Source of the DNA: Catonia carolina
Taxonomy: Eukaryota; Arthropoda; Insecta; Hemiptera; Achilidae
DNA: 64,000 bases
Direction: 5' to 3'
NCBI GenBank assembly: GCA_035578175.1
Contig: JAQMRL010000008.1
Location: forward strand, 88,516,541 to 88,580,540
Made by a program: the position numbers and the translations under genes. Under the pieces are notes generated by a model that did no database searches, was not told the DNA's origin, and worked only from the letters and a program-made list of their open reading frames with translations. Each line of letters starts with the position of its first letter. Positions within the stretch are counted from its first letter, which is position 1. Positions 32,683 to 43,941 of the stretch are shown piece by piece.

Positions 32683-34031
32683 CGAGGGTAGGCTGATAAG
32701 TAATGCACACATGCTTGTAGAAGACGAACAAAAAGAAATAGCAAGATGGGGTAAATAACAAATTAAAGTACAAATCTTAACCTACCAAATTATTTATTTA
32801 TTTTTCAATATAGTCACCGTTAAGCATTACACATTTCTCCCAACGTTTAACAAGTTTTTTCATTCCGTCACTGAAAAATTCTTCCGACTTTCCTCGAACC
32901 CAGGACGCAATAGCTGCCTTCACCTCATTGTCCGAGCTGTAATGATTACCCTTAAGGTCTCTCTTCAGTAGAGGAAAAAAATAAAAATCGCAAGGCGCAA
33001 GGTCGGGAGAATACGGAGGGTGTAAAATTGGTTGAAACTTCAGGTTTCTCAGAGCCTCTCCAGTTGCACGCGAAGTGTGTGGACGAGCATTGTCGTGTTG
33101 CAAAATTATTGGCGCCAGGTTGCCTCTAACACGACAAACTCGACGTCGGAGGTGTTTCAGAGTCTGTATATACTGAGCAGAATTTACCGTTGCCCCTCGT
33201 TCCAGATAATCAGTCACATAAACTCGGCGAGCATCCCAAAACACAGTCAAAAGAATTTTTTTTGCGGACGGTTGTGTTTTGAACTTTTTCACAACAGGAG
33301 AATGTGGATGACGATATTCAGCGCTCTGCCTTTTTTCTTCGGGGATCGTAATGATGAACCCATGACTCGTCCCCCGTCACAATATTCAAAAGAAAGTCGT
33401 CTCCTTCGTCACGGTAGCGCTTCAAAAGTTGTTCACAGCATTCCAATCGACGCTGTTTATTCTCGTCTGTCAGACGGCGTGGTACCCATCGTGCACAGAT
33501 TTTACGGTATCCCAATTGTTCAATAATGAAGCCAACACGTTCCTTAGATATTCCAATTTGGTTTGCGATACGCTGTTGAGTGATTCGCCGGTCATTTTGA
33601 ATCAAATCATCGATGAGTTTGCGACGATTATCGTCTGAGGCAGTGATTGGTCGTCCACTGCGTGTTTTGTCAACAATTAAGGCTTTTCCAGGTTGGCAAT
33701 CACGAAATTTTATTACCCAACGATTCACAGTAGACCTATCAACAGTATCGTCACAATAAACAGCCTTTAAACGACGATAAATCTCACTAGGATTCACTTT
33801 CTCAGCAGTTAAAAATTCGATAACAGCGCGTTGTTTAATTCTCGTTGACATAGCACCAGAACACGACGCCATACTTCCACTACTCAAAACAAACTGAATG
33901 AAAGCAACGCCTTCAAACTGCGCAGGCTTGTAGAGGAGAAATAGTACTTCCACATGCCACCAGGCGCGCTACTGAAGTTTATTTAGTTGTCTTCTACAAG
34001 CATGTGTGCATTACTTATCAGCCTACCCTCG
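32683..34031 (-). mobile_element. mariner element, nearly intact (1349 bp)
   Basis: Perfect 43-bp terminal inverted repeats begin CGAGGGTAGGCTGATAAGTA at 32683 and, inverted, at 34031; TA target duplications sit at 32681-32682 and 34032-34033. One transposase gene on the minus strand fills the interior. The family's usual size is about 1.3 kb, so nothing substantial is deleted. Confidence 0.95.
32798..33872 (-). pseudogene. mariner transposase, single frameshift
   Basis: A Tc1/mariner-superfamily transposase of about 350 codons. Start chosen at the Met of MASCSGAMSTRIKQ (33872); a Met seven codons later is also possible. The N-terminal half has the paired helix-turn-helix: RAVIEFLTAEKVNPSEIYRR, then VNRWVIKFRD and SGRPITASDDNRRKLIDDLI. 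The catalytic residues are all present: TGDESWVHHYD (first Asp), LQHDNARPHTS (second), PPYSPDLAPCDFYFF (third), spaced D34D. It ends KCVMLNGDYIEK. The frame breaks at a run of six T (33331-33336 on the plus strand): the first part stops as RKKAER and the rest resumes in another frame, consistent with one extra base. No other stop is seen. It is inactive as written but recently so, judging by the identical ends. Confidence 0.93.
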
Positions 34032-34075
34032 TACAACGGTCATTGGCGACGACGTTGGGTGTAACTACTGTACAA

Positions 34076-34194
34076 TGGAGGATGAAATGATTTTTTGTAA
34101 CGTATGAAAATATGCCGTGCCTGAGTGGGATTCAAACCCACGACCGCATGATGAGAGGCGAGCACGTTACCAACTGCGCCAATGCGGCCGGCGA
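34076..34194 (-). repeat. SINE-A copy (head type 2), 3'-truncated
   Basis: On the minus strand: CGCCGGCCGCATTGGCGCAG, TTGGTAACGTGCTCGCCTCT, B box GGGTTTGAATCCCACTCAGG, then ATTTTCATACGTTACAAAAA and CATTTCATCCTCC. The shared tail is missing. Confidence 0.85.
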
Positions 34195-34349
34195 TATTTC
34201 TTCTTGATTTTCCGTAAAAACAATTTTCTGTTAGTGGAAAGTGTATGCATTATTGTAAACAACCCAATTTGAGCGCTGGATTATTGATGTGGAGTTGACA
34301 TAAGTTTAAACAGAGATCTCAGGTAAAGTATACTGTGAAAATATCAATT

Positions 34350-34500
34350 GGTATTCGTGGTCGGTTGGTGCAGTGATGAGCGCATCTGGTTTCTATGCCA
34401 AGGGTCCCGGTTTCAATTTCCGATCAGATATGACATATTTTCGGCACTCATTTTCATCTATCACTTTGCACCGTCTGCAATAGCCTTAATGTGCATAACA
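34350..34500 (+). repeat. SINE-A copy (head type 3)
   Basis: Head GGTCGGTTGGTGCAGTGATG, AGCGCATCTGGTTTCTATGC, B box CCCGGTTTCAATTTCCGATC, body CACTCATTTTCATCTATCAC and a decayed tail ACCGTCTGCAATAGCC. Confidence 0.75.
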
Positions 34501-34756
34501 ATTCTAAATCACTGTTTATCATCGTGCAAAGTTGCTCGTCCAACTGGTGTTATTAAATAATAAATAGCGATTTTCGGTCAGACGATAGACTTGGCCGGCC
34601 AGAAGTCTATTAGCATTTTTAATGAAAAATTTCTGTATATAAATCTCAGTAATTTAACAATGTTTACATTATTACATTAATTTTTTTTATAAATACAGCC
34701 GTTGTTGTTTATCTGGTAAGTTCAAGTTCATAAAAGCTTAGTGAGTTTTTAAATTT

Positions 34757-35322
34757 TGTTTTTAAGATCATCAGCCGAAAGGCTAGTTTGGACCTATTGA
34801 GTTTTACTAAGTAAAATGAGGAGTGAAGTGTTTTACTTTGCCTTCCTCGCTTAGTTGAAAAAAAAATGCTTATCAGCATGCCAGGCCCTCCGAAAAGCAC
34901 ACATTTTTCACCCTGGAAATGACACCTTCACTTCATTCACCGCAGGTCTGCCTGTTTGATAAAATTCATTACTTTCAGAGGAGAAAACTCTTATTAGTGT
35001 CTTTTACTCCTCTACCTCTTCTACGCCGGCCGCATTGGCGTAGTTGGTAACGTGCTCGCCTCTCATCATGCGGTCTTGGGTTCGAATCCCATGCAGAATA
35101 ATGAAAATTCATATTTTCATACGTTACAAAAATCATTTCATCCTTCACCGTCTGCATTAGCAGTAATTGCAGAACAGTCGGACGTTAAACCAAAAAAACT
35201 ACCTCTTCTGTCGTTAAATGATTCAGTTATTTAACTGGCTGACCATATGATAAGATACAGAACTATTTTTTATTGCCCAGGAACTAACAGATAGAGTGCA
35301 AGTAATAACACCCCACCTATCT
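34757..35322 (+). repeat. REP-C, full-length, interrupted by SINE-A
   Basis: Head ATCATCAGCCGAAAGGCTAG through CACCCTGGAAATGACACCTT to GGAACTAACAGATAGAGTGC; the SINE-A at 35023-35198 splits it in the CCTCTACCTCTTCTGT block. Confidence 0.9.
35023..35198 (+). repeat. SINE-A (head type 2), complete with 11-bp target duplication
   Basis: Flanked by CTACCTCTTCT at 35012-35022 and 35199-35209. Head ACGCCGGCCGCATTGGCGTA with A box, B box GGGTTCGAATCCCATGC, body TTTTCATACGTTACAAAAAT, shared tail CCGTCTGCATTAGCAGTAAT and a terminal A-run. 176 bp. The tRNA-like head predicts RNA polymerase III transcription. Confidence 0.95.
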
Positions 35323-35771
35323 AAATTTTAAACCTGTTTAAATTTTATGTTTTAAATAAAATTTCTGCCATACAGATAGGTAGGTAAAAATATGAATGAT
35401 TCTCACTAAATAATGTTACAATCACAAGATATTTTTACGAAATCTCTTTTGAGAAAATTTTATAAAATTTCCCGTAAGTATGAAGTTTTTATGTTTTGGT
35501 TCTGTGAAACATCCAGTGAATGCATTCTTCCAAATTCAATACAATTAGAATTCCTAAGAATGATATGAAATGATACGTGTTTGTCTTGTGGTGAAGTCGC
35601 CGCCGCGAGGGTCTGTAATGTGATGGTTTCTTTGCCCATGCGTGTTTTCGCCTTAACTTCCAAATAAATATTAAGCATTTTCCACAACGCTTTTGTATAT
35701 TATTTTAAATAAACTGATATTAAACGATAACACTTTTATAGTTTCATCTTAATTGCAATTTGACGTAAATG
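35323..35771. other. No gene; unassigned minus-strand 75-codon frame
   Basis: 35460-35687 (minus) contains a locally GC-rich run near 35595. The predicted peptide has no motif I know. It may be an old repeat piece; not called as a gene. Confidence 0.4.
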
Positions 35772-35920
35772 TTTTTTAAAGTCGCATCGACAGCTTGGTC
35801 ATTAGTGACTATTGTGGGTTTTGGCCCTGTAACGATGGGTTTTAACGTGCTACAATTTCCAGACTGTAGCCGGGAATCTAACCCGGGACATTTTTTTGTA
35901 CGCTTGCCACGGAGGCGGTC
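35772..35920 (-). repeat. SINE-S copy
   Basis: Minus-strand head lies at GCCACGGAGGCGG just beyond 35910, B box CCCGGGTTAGATTCCCGGCT, body to CACTAATGACCAAGCTGTCG and an A/T tail. Confidence 0.85.
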
Positions 35921-36398
35921 CATTTAATTGTTAACTTACTGTTTTAATTGATTTTTCACACTTTTCAATGAATAACTCCACGTACATTTTTGTTTACATT
36001 AAATTTGTAACGGTGATCTGTGAAATAGATTGTTAAATTACCGGTGATTTGTGAAAGTAAATCTGGTTAGCTCATTTTTTTTTTGTACTGGAAAGTAGGT
36101 AATCTTCTACCTTTAGAGATGAACATTTCTTGTTAAACATGGAACTTTTCCTTCATAGTATGACATTAACGCTTTAAGAATGTATATGGTGATGTTTTTT
36201 TTTCAAAATTAAACTACGAAATTTAGACAAAAAGTATTACTAATAAAACAGAAGTTCAAGTATTACAGAGCAATTAATTCATTCTAGTCTTTCAAATAAC
36301 TGAAACCTGTCAAAAAAATACAGCAAACATCAGTCATACAGACAAATATATTCTGTAGTATTTTATTAAGGCAAAACAAAGTTAAAAGAATCTTAAAT
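35921..36398. other. No gene seen
   Basis: First ~15 bases complete the SINE-S head; the rest is AT-rich without features. Confidence 0.5.
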
Positions 36399-38048
36399 AT
36401 CTAGTGTGAAACACTCACACGACTTTCTCTTGCCAATGCAAATAATGACCGCGATTACCTAACATCAGTAATAAAACATTAGAAATAAACAAAAAAACTA
36501 AACTCAATAAACATAACCTAATTTAATCATGAGTGAAAGACGCAAAATGAAAATCAACCTCAGTTTGGCTTAAAAAATAGGGAAATCACTCTTTCATATA
36601 AAACTAGGCTCTGTAGATAAAAATGCTTTAAATAAAAGTTGTAGATCTTTTAATTTTCTATAAATTTTATTAAATACACTTTTGTCGTTAAATGTTATGT
36701 TACGTTGCTATGCCGTTAAATGTTGAGAAAACTGCAGTCATTACGTACTCCAGAAAAACATTAGTTAAAAAGTATGTATATTCTGCCCTTGGAAGTTCGC
36801 TTCAAAGGGTTGATACGATACCTGATCTAGGGGTAGTAATGGACTCAGGGTTGCACTTTAATAAGAACGTCGAGAAAGTTACGGCGAAGGCTCGAAGAAA
36901 TCTTGGCTTGGTAAAATGGATCAGCCGAAATTTTAGAAACCCTGCAAGTATCGTAAAACTTTATCAAGTTAACGTCCGCCCCATTTTAGAATACTGTTCC
37001 GTGGTTTGGGGCAACGATAGGATTACCACTACCAACCTTATTGAAAGTGTTCAAAAAAATTTCTTGAGGTACTTGGTGTACAGAAAGTTTTCTGACATAG
37101 ACACTTATGAGGGTTTATGTAAAACATGGAAATTGCACCCTCTGAGTAAGCGTCGTGGATTGGCGGCGGCATTGTACCTCTACAAGGTCTTGCATGGATA
37201 TGTTGATGGCGATATTTCTGGACTGGGTCTAAGGGTTACCCATGCAGGAGTGAGGAGATATAGATTGTTTTTTACATCTAACGAGTTTAAAGATGCCTCA
37301 CCTCTGGCCCGTTGTGCTAGTATTGCGAATGATTTTGGAAATGAAGTAGACTTTTTTAACTCGAAAATAGAAATTTTTAAGGTGGAATTACTGAAGAATG
37401 TGATTTGACGTAACTGACTGTGATAGTATGTTGATTTAATTTATGTTTTTATGTTCAAGCCCTTTCTACCTGCGTGTTATGTGTGTCTATGTTCATGTCT
37501 TCGTGTCTGCAGACGTTCTTCGTGAATACTTATGTTGATATAGGATTTGGTAAATTTGGAAATTATAATAATAAATAGGAGTGGTGATATATGATATAAT
37601 GAATCATTATAGCAAGTATATTAAGGCTGCTTGTCGTTCTACTTGCTGACGGACTTCCGTACCTGGCTGCACACTGTTCTGTGGGAGGAGACGGCAGGGT
37701 GTAGGGGAGTGTGGGAGCCCTGATAAATAAAAAAATTAAAATAAAAAAAAATTAAGTCGTAAAATGCATACTAAGGCTGAAATTTTAAAAAAAATCTTTT
37801 TTTACACATTTTTGTGGAAAAACAGAAAATCGCTAATTACTGCTAAACTAAGCGTTATACAAAACAATGTTTGAAATAAAAGTTGTAGAATTGTAAATTC
37901 TCTACAACTTTAATTATATAAATTTTTGCGCTAAAATGCATAAAGCCGCAATTAAAAAAGAAAACAATTTTTTCACGAGAAAATAGCCTCCCCGAGAATT
38001 TCAGCGCAGCCGAACCCAAACGTTCTAAAAAAGGGGTGATTTTACAAT
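36399..38048 (-). mobile_element. REP-D copy split by LINE-H
   Basis: 36399-36694 and 37756-38048 are adjacent halves of one minus-strand REP-D. The 3' stem-loop appears as CTAGTGTGAAACACTCACAC at 36401-36420, next to GACTTTCTCTTGCC. The 5' end (after about 38048) is missing or too diverged. Confidence 0.85.
36695..37755 (+). mobile_element. LINE-H: CR1/Jockey-like LINE 3' end with open reverse transcriptase frame
   Basis: The frame 36692-37408 (238 codons; its ATG lies in the target duplication) encodes the region after the reverse transcriptase catalytic motif: LNVEKTAVITYSRK, VDTIPDLGVVMDSGLHFN, ARRNLGLVKWISRNFRNP, LYQVNVRPILEYCSVVWGND and IESVQKNFLRYLVYRKFSD, ending EIFKVELLKNVI. This is typical of CR1/Jockey-group LINEs. 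The palm motif YADD is upstream and lost by 5' truncation. A 3' UTR of about 310 bp follows, then an A-rich tail (37722-37755). Target duplications GTCGTTAAATG (36684-36694) and GTCGTAAAATG (37756-37766) flank it. The frame is uninterrupted, so the insertion is relatively young. Confidence 0.92.
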
Positions 38049-40352
38049 TATCTAAATAAATAACCAATATTAAAGTTCTTTAAGCGACGCTAGTTTAAAT
38101 TGTTTCAGTTAGTTTCAGTTAGTTAGTTATTTAATTTAACTTTTGTAGGTTTTCTACTATTGGTAAATTAACTAACCCTTGTAATAATTTTTTTATTTTT
38201 TTACATTTCGGGGTTGTCTGGACCCCCCTATCTTCGCCACTGTTTGAAACTAAGAATTTCCTTCCGAGTTTCATACAAAAAATATTATTTTGAATTATTA
38301 TAATTTTGATATTTGACTTGAAAAAGTGAATGAACTAACTAGATAACATCGGAAGCGGAAGAGCATTTCCGTAATTACAGGTAAGTATTATACTATAACG
38401 AACCATATAGTAGAACATATCAGTTGGATGACCTTGTGGCATGCCAAGTGTGAGAAATTATAACGTCATGACCATGACGTCACTGTTGAGTGGTATGGTT
38501 TTCTTTACTGCGTATGACGCTCATCGCCGCAATCTGTTAACCATTATAGTTACTTCATCCAACTGTAATTTCTAATTTTAAATAAATAGCGGCTGTAATT
38601 TATTTAAGAATGATTCATACATATTTTAACCGAGTTCAATTTGTTACTAATACTGTCAATTATTTTAAAACTGTAGGTGTACGTAATACATGTTTATATA
38701 TTTTTTAAGTTTAGTCTTATAGTAATTTTAAATGTATTGTTCAGATATATCCGCGGAAGAAAAGCTTAACTTTAAGAAGTTTTTTCGGGGAAAATACAGT
38801 TATTACGGTTTCAAGCATGGTTTTTTTTATTTTCGGGGATCTCAGCTGTTGAGACGAATTTAATTTATGAAATAAGCGTACAACAAGAATTTGGCGAATT
38901 TTATCAGTACCTACATTCCGAAGATTCAATGTTTAATAAAGGTCTCACATGGTTAAACATTACAGAAATTAAACTTGACTTGCAAAAAAGCGTACATGTT
39001 GAAATATTTATAAATTATTTATTTTTTGTATTGCAGTTCTTTACCAAAGAGGTAAAGAGTATTAATTCCAATTTTGGCAAATTTGAGTTAAAACTGCCTT
39101 TAAAATCAGAAAAGAAATGCTCTAATGCTTCAATTTTATAGTTGATGTACAAGATATTTGTAAAATCGTTATTGAATGTGTTTTACTGATAGTCAAGTAA
39201 ATTTTGCTTGAATTTTTGTTGAACTTTGTGTTTTATTTGTCTGTTACTAAACAGTAGGCTACTGGAAAATTTTGAATTTTTTTCAAACGTTGTGTATAAA
39301 ATGCTGCTTCTTTATAAAAGTAGTGTCAGCACTAGATATTTCGTAGGATAAGTTTTTTTTTATTAAGCATTCTAGTTGTTATATCAACTTATTTTACATT
39401 GGAGTTAACACTAATGTAGAACGTAAAATGTGACAAAACACAGAAACCCTTTAAGGTTTTGAGTCCTGTTTGGGGTGGAAAGGAGTATAGAAGTTGGCAA
39501 GTTATGAAATAATAAATTTGTTGATAAGTAGCATTTTCTGTAGAAACTGGGTGTAAATTTCAAGTTTCTAACAACTACTGAAATTTTGTTACAATAATGA
39601 AAAGATAGTACTACTAGCCTACTCTTCTCAAAAATTATCAAAATTTTGTTTACTCCTTTTACTTCTCAGGTACAGAGTTGCTCTCTATCAAATGCATTTT
39701 TATAGTGTATTTAACCAAAATTGACAGTGATGAACGCGGCGTTAGAACAGGAGTGCCAGTTCACAGACGGCCTCTGTTTGACGCAATTTTCCATAATTTT
39801 TGTCTTTTTTTGTGCAGTAACTTGTAATTTGTCATAGAAAGGATGATTGCACAAATTAAATGTAGCTTGCTAATTGCTCTTTTTTGGATTTATGTAATTA
39901 ATAATTCGTTCTTAATTGGCCTTCTTTCAAAGTTGTTACTGTACAAAACTCTTCCTCACCTTCCTTGGCCTTACGGTGTATGTTTTAGTTTGGCGGAACC
40001 GTCTGTCAATTACAGCTCTTTTAAGCAAATTGTTTACGGATTGTGTTAATTCCTTATGGTTCATGTTCCAATGAAACGCTTCATAATGATTAAAATATCC
40101 TTTAAATAAACGACGTTTTGTATCATTTCTGCATGTGTTTCAAGCAAAATCTTCCTGCTGACACCAATCTTATTGTATGCAATCAAGATTCGTAAAACAT
40201 TACAGATGATCCCCGACGTGAGCTATCAAGGAGATGGTGCAGTGACATGATGTAGTTCCTTTATTAGTAGTTTTTGTTCCTCTTGCAGTCTTATGTCTAA
40301 ACATATTTCTTCTTATAAGTAATTTTTCACATCATTCTATCATATTTTGCAG
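38049..40352. other. No gene seen
   Basis: A short C/G-rich island at 38206-38240 (CGGGGTTGTCTGGACCCCCC) resembles a transposon terminus but has no partner here. Small frames (38929-39141, 39411-39641, 39843-40049) are unrecognised. Confidence 0.45.
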
Positions 40353-40692
40353 TTCAAGGGCTACAAAAAATTATTTCTGTTTCTTATCTCATGGTCAGCC
40401 AGTTATATGACTGAAGTATTTAAGAACAGAAGAGGTAGAGGTATCAAAGACTCTAGTCATAGTTATCTCCTCTGAAAGTAATGAATTTTATTATACAGCC
40501 AGACCCTGTGGTGAATGAAGTGAAAGTGTCATTTTCAGGATGTAAAGTAGATGCTTTTCAAAGGGCCCGGCATGCTGATAAGCATACTTTTCTACTCAGT
40601 GGTAAGGCAGTGGTAAACCAACTTACTCCTCGTTTTACTTAGTAAAGCTTCTAGAGGTTCAAACCAGCCATTAGGCTGATGACCGAAACAAT
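40353..40692 (-). repeat. REP-C, near full length
   Basis: Lacks the terminal GGCAGGTGGAGTG block; otherwise complete to GGTTCAAACCAGCCATTAGG and GATGACCGAAACAA. Confidence 0.88.
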
Positions 40693-41740
40693 AACATCAT
40701 CAATATATACAGGTTGTTTATTACAGTTGTAAATTTCATTAATTAAAATTAAAAATAATTTGGCATTTGTTATCCGCCATAGGCATTTTATTCCCAGGGT
40801 CGGAAATCAACCCTGAGACCGTGTCTTACCTGTTTGTAATTTCTTATCGTAATACATGTAATTTCTATCAGCACAATGAGATTTCATACAGCTTTATTAA
40901 AATTTAACGTCAAATATTTACAAAATAAAAGCAGTGAGTGCATTACGCACTTGAGGAATTTAATATTCAATGCATATGAAATTTTTGTACGCTTTGCATT
41001 TTCCACGGTCTATCTCATAGAAATGAACTCAGACAAAAGAGTTTTTTGTCTTGATATGCACTTTATAATTCTACACGCCTTAATACATTCTCATGAACCT
41101 TATTAAAAAAAACCCCCAGGCCAAGTTCAACGAAGTAATATTACTGGGATAAAATTTACAAGTAATCAACATTGATTTTACAAGGGTAGTTTATAACCTA
41201 ATAAATGACTAACCTTACACTACACTAAAAAAGATTAAATTAAAATTAGGTTACGTCTGGGTTAAGTTAACTCAGTAGATTTAAGATTTAATTCTATCTC
41301 TCTCGAGATTAATAAATTCTGTTAAAAACTGGTATCATTTCCTTAATTAATAAATCTTTGTCTTCTTACATTAATTTTTACCGTAATGTTACTCTCATAA
41401 ATAATACTAATTTGTTAAACGATTAACTGGAATTTATTTCTCCTTTATTAGAATCATTTATGATGATTATTACTTTATATCTTTTTTATTACTATAACGT
41501 TCTATAAAAACGGCTTTAATTTATTAATCATTGTAGCGTACGAACTACCGTTTAAAAATTTCAATTTACCAATAAAACAATATTTATATTTCTAAATAAA
41601 TATTATTATAATAGCTTACCGTGGAAAACTTTGCTTTTAAAGAAACAAATCGATTTTAATGCCGTTTTATAAAAAAATATAAAATTTTACACAACTAAGT
41701 CATATTATTACATTTCTAAATAACCACCAGAACATAATAA
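40693..41740. other. No gene seen
   Basis: A 76-codon frame (40876-41106) is unrecognised. A weak minus-strand B-box-like motif lies at about 40803-40822. Confidence 0.45.
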
Positions 41741-42060
41741 TTTTATCCCTAATGGTGTACGTTGCAGTCTCTGTTCAAGTTAAGAACAGTCAGCAACCCC
41801 ATAACCCAATGAGATGAGGATGATGTGTATGACGTGTAATGAGGTTAATCTTGTACACACCCAATCCGACCGTTCCTCAGAGAGTATGGTTATTTGAACT
41901 CCAATCATCAAAGTTCACCGGTAACCACTTAGTATTTAAATTCGTATAAAGGTAAAAAGGAATATTTACTAGGATTCGAATCAGGAATCTTCGTCTCCAA
42001 AAATCAGCTGTTAAACAGCTGACTCGCGGAAACGACTTTATCGGTAGACCAACCCAGTAC
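41741..42060 (-). repeat. SINE-B, near full length
   Basis: Minus strand: head GGGTTGGTCTACCGATAAAG, TCAGCTGTTTAACAGCTGAT, B box GATTCGAATCCTAG, body and end CATTAGGGATAAAA. Confidence 0.9.
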
Positions 42061-42370
42061 GTTCAAAATATAGTTTAATACATTAAAAACATATTTTGTA
42101 TAATTTTAAACCTTATCGGCAACCCAAAACCATCACAGAAATGTATTAAATTTTATGTATCGATGAATGTAAAGAACGATAACTAATTTAGTTCGGTCAT
42201 CTCTGCTAAAATTGGAAAAAATGGTTGCCACTAAAGATTTGGCTGTGGATTCCAACTAGATGGATTATTATAGGGCAAGAGAAAGTAAAAATTATTCATA
42301 GTACTTAAATTTATGTTTATTTTTTGTATATCTGCAACTAAAAATATGAGCTATATAAAAATCCATTGCC
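42061..42370. other. No gene; 21-bp REP-D 5'-end match
   Basis: TATAGGGCAAGAGAAAGTAA at 42269-42288 is the inverted REP-D 5' terminus with nothing of the element beside it. Confidence 0.45.
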
Positions 42371-42750
42371 AATAACAGGTGGAGTGTTAAATTATTTGCA
42401 CTCGATCTGCTAGTTCCAGGGCTAAAAAATAGTTCTGTTTCTTATCACATGGTCAGCCATTTATATGAGTGAATCATTTAAGAAGAGAAGAGGTAGAGGT
42501 GTAAAAGACACTAATCAGAGTTATCTACTGTGAGTGTAATGAATTTTATTATACAGCCAGATCCGTTGGTGTTTAAAGTTAAGGTGTCATTTGCAGGATG
42601 GAAAGCAGTTGCTTTTTAGATGCCTGGGATGCTGATAAGCATACTTTACCACTCATTGAAGAATGCAATTGTAAACCACCTCACTCCTCATTTTACTTAG
42701 CAAAGCCTCTAAAAATTCAAACCGGCCTTTCGCCTGATGACCTAAACAAC
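42371..42750 (-). repeat. REP-C, full-length copy
   Basis: From AATAACAGGTGGAGTGTTAA to TTCAAACCGGCCTTTCGCCT and GATGACCTAAACAACA. Confidence 0.9.
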
Positions 42751-43693
42751 ATAGAAATCCGGCTTTAGGATGTTACTTAGAATACGAACAGAGTAATCAT
42801 TATAACATGATAAGATTTCTTATCACCTTTTCATTAACAAGACATTGAGTAAAATAAACGATGGATTATGGCAAAGGTGAATGTTTTAAAAATTAATTAA
42901 TTAAATCTTGAATTGTGTTGATTAAAAAAGTTGTACGATGAGATCCAAGGTTAAATTTCATTAAAACGTTAAATTCTTAAATTTATATGTATGGTAAAGT
43001 AATAATTATTAAAAATTTAAATTTTATCAATAAATGTATATCTTAAGTACAATTTGTTTTATATTTGTTTACCTATTTATTTGTATCTTATAATTGATTA
43101 ATGAGTACTATGTAATTTATTAAAATATACAATAAATGTAGGTCTTAGAGAAAAATATTTAAATTATCTATGGTATTTCACGAGAGGTTGGATAATGGTG
43201 TTGAAAATGAATAGATTAAGGATCAATTTCACTGGCCATTGCGGTGAAAAATCGAATAATATTTCATTACCTGTCTACACCATCTGTTATTAATGGTTTT
43301 ATCTAGTGACGCGGAAATTTTTTATGCCCTAATTTTAGTAACGCACAACATTTAAGCGTACCATCTGTTTTTTTTATTATTATTGCTTTACGTAAAACCC
43401 AATTAATTGCCTAATTTTTTATTAATTAATGTTATAATAAAAGTTTTGAATCGAAATTAAGATGTTAAAAAATTTGATCTTTTTATTTTAGTTTTTGTTG
43501 GTAAGTTGGTAACAGAAAGGTATTATTAGGGACCTTTCCTACAATTATATCGGTAATAACTATAATAACAGTACGATCAACATTAATTTATAAATCGGGT
43601 TTTGTTCACGGTCCATTGCTTAATGGATTCTAGTGTTAGGTTGTTTTTCATATAAACGATAAAAGTAAAAAACCATTTCAGTGAAAACCATTG
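42751..43693. other. No gene seen
   Basis: Very AT-rich with no named repeat. Confidence 0.5.
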
Positions 43694-43695
43694 TA

Positions 43696-43941
43696 CGAGG
43701 TGTGGCTATTAAATAACGAGACTGACGTAAAAAATTTAATTTTAATTTTATACATAATCACTTATTGTCACTTTCAATATACACCCCTTCTCCATCCGTA
43801 CGACGCTCCATGCGAATTTCCCATTGTTGGAAACAGTGCTGGAAGTCATCTTCTGTCAGCTCCTTCAGGACACGTGCCGCTTTCTCTTTTACAGCTTCCA
43901 TAGACTCAAATCTTGTCCTTTTTAATCCAGATTTCACCACT
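43696..43941 (-). pseudogene. mariner 3'-end fragment with transposase C-terminus
   Basis: Terminal repeat CGAGGTGTGGCTATTAAATA preceded by TA (43694-43695). The minus-strand frame ends GVYIESDNK and includes KRTRFESMEAVKEKAARVL, the same subfamily as 19238-20150. Only about 60 C-terminal codons survive; catalytic residues are gone. The right edge ends at GATTTCACC and is fused to LINE sequence. Confidence 0.88.

Larger units (their letters stand above)
32655..34075 (-). repeat. SINE-S remnant split by the mariner
   Basis: 32655-32682 (ATTTATTAACGTCGCATCAA) and 34032-34075 (CGGTCATTGGCGACGACGTT) read continuously as the 3' part of a minus-strand SINE-S once the mariner between them is removed. 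Confidence 0.7.

Noticed and set aside
33032..33526. 164-codon plus-strand frame
   Set aside because: It is the antisense shadow of the mariner transposase.
34136..34194. Apparent tRNA gene on the minus strand
   Set aside because: It has A and B boxes, but the same head plus body recurs at 35023-35198 with a target duplication, so it is a SINE head.
38206..38240. GC-rich promoter-like island
   Set aside because: About 35 bp only, with no adjacent gene; more likely a transposon terminus scrap.
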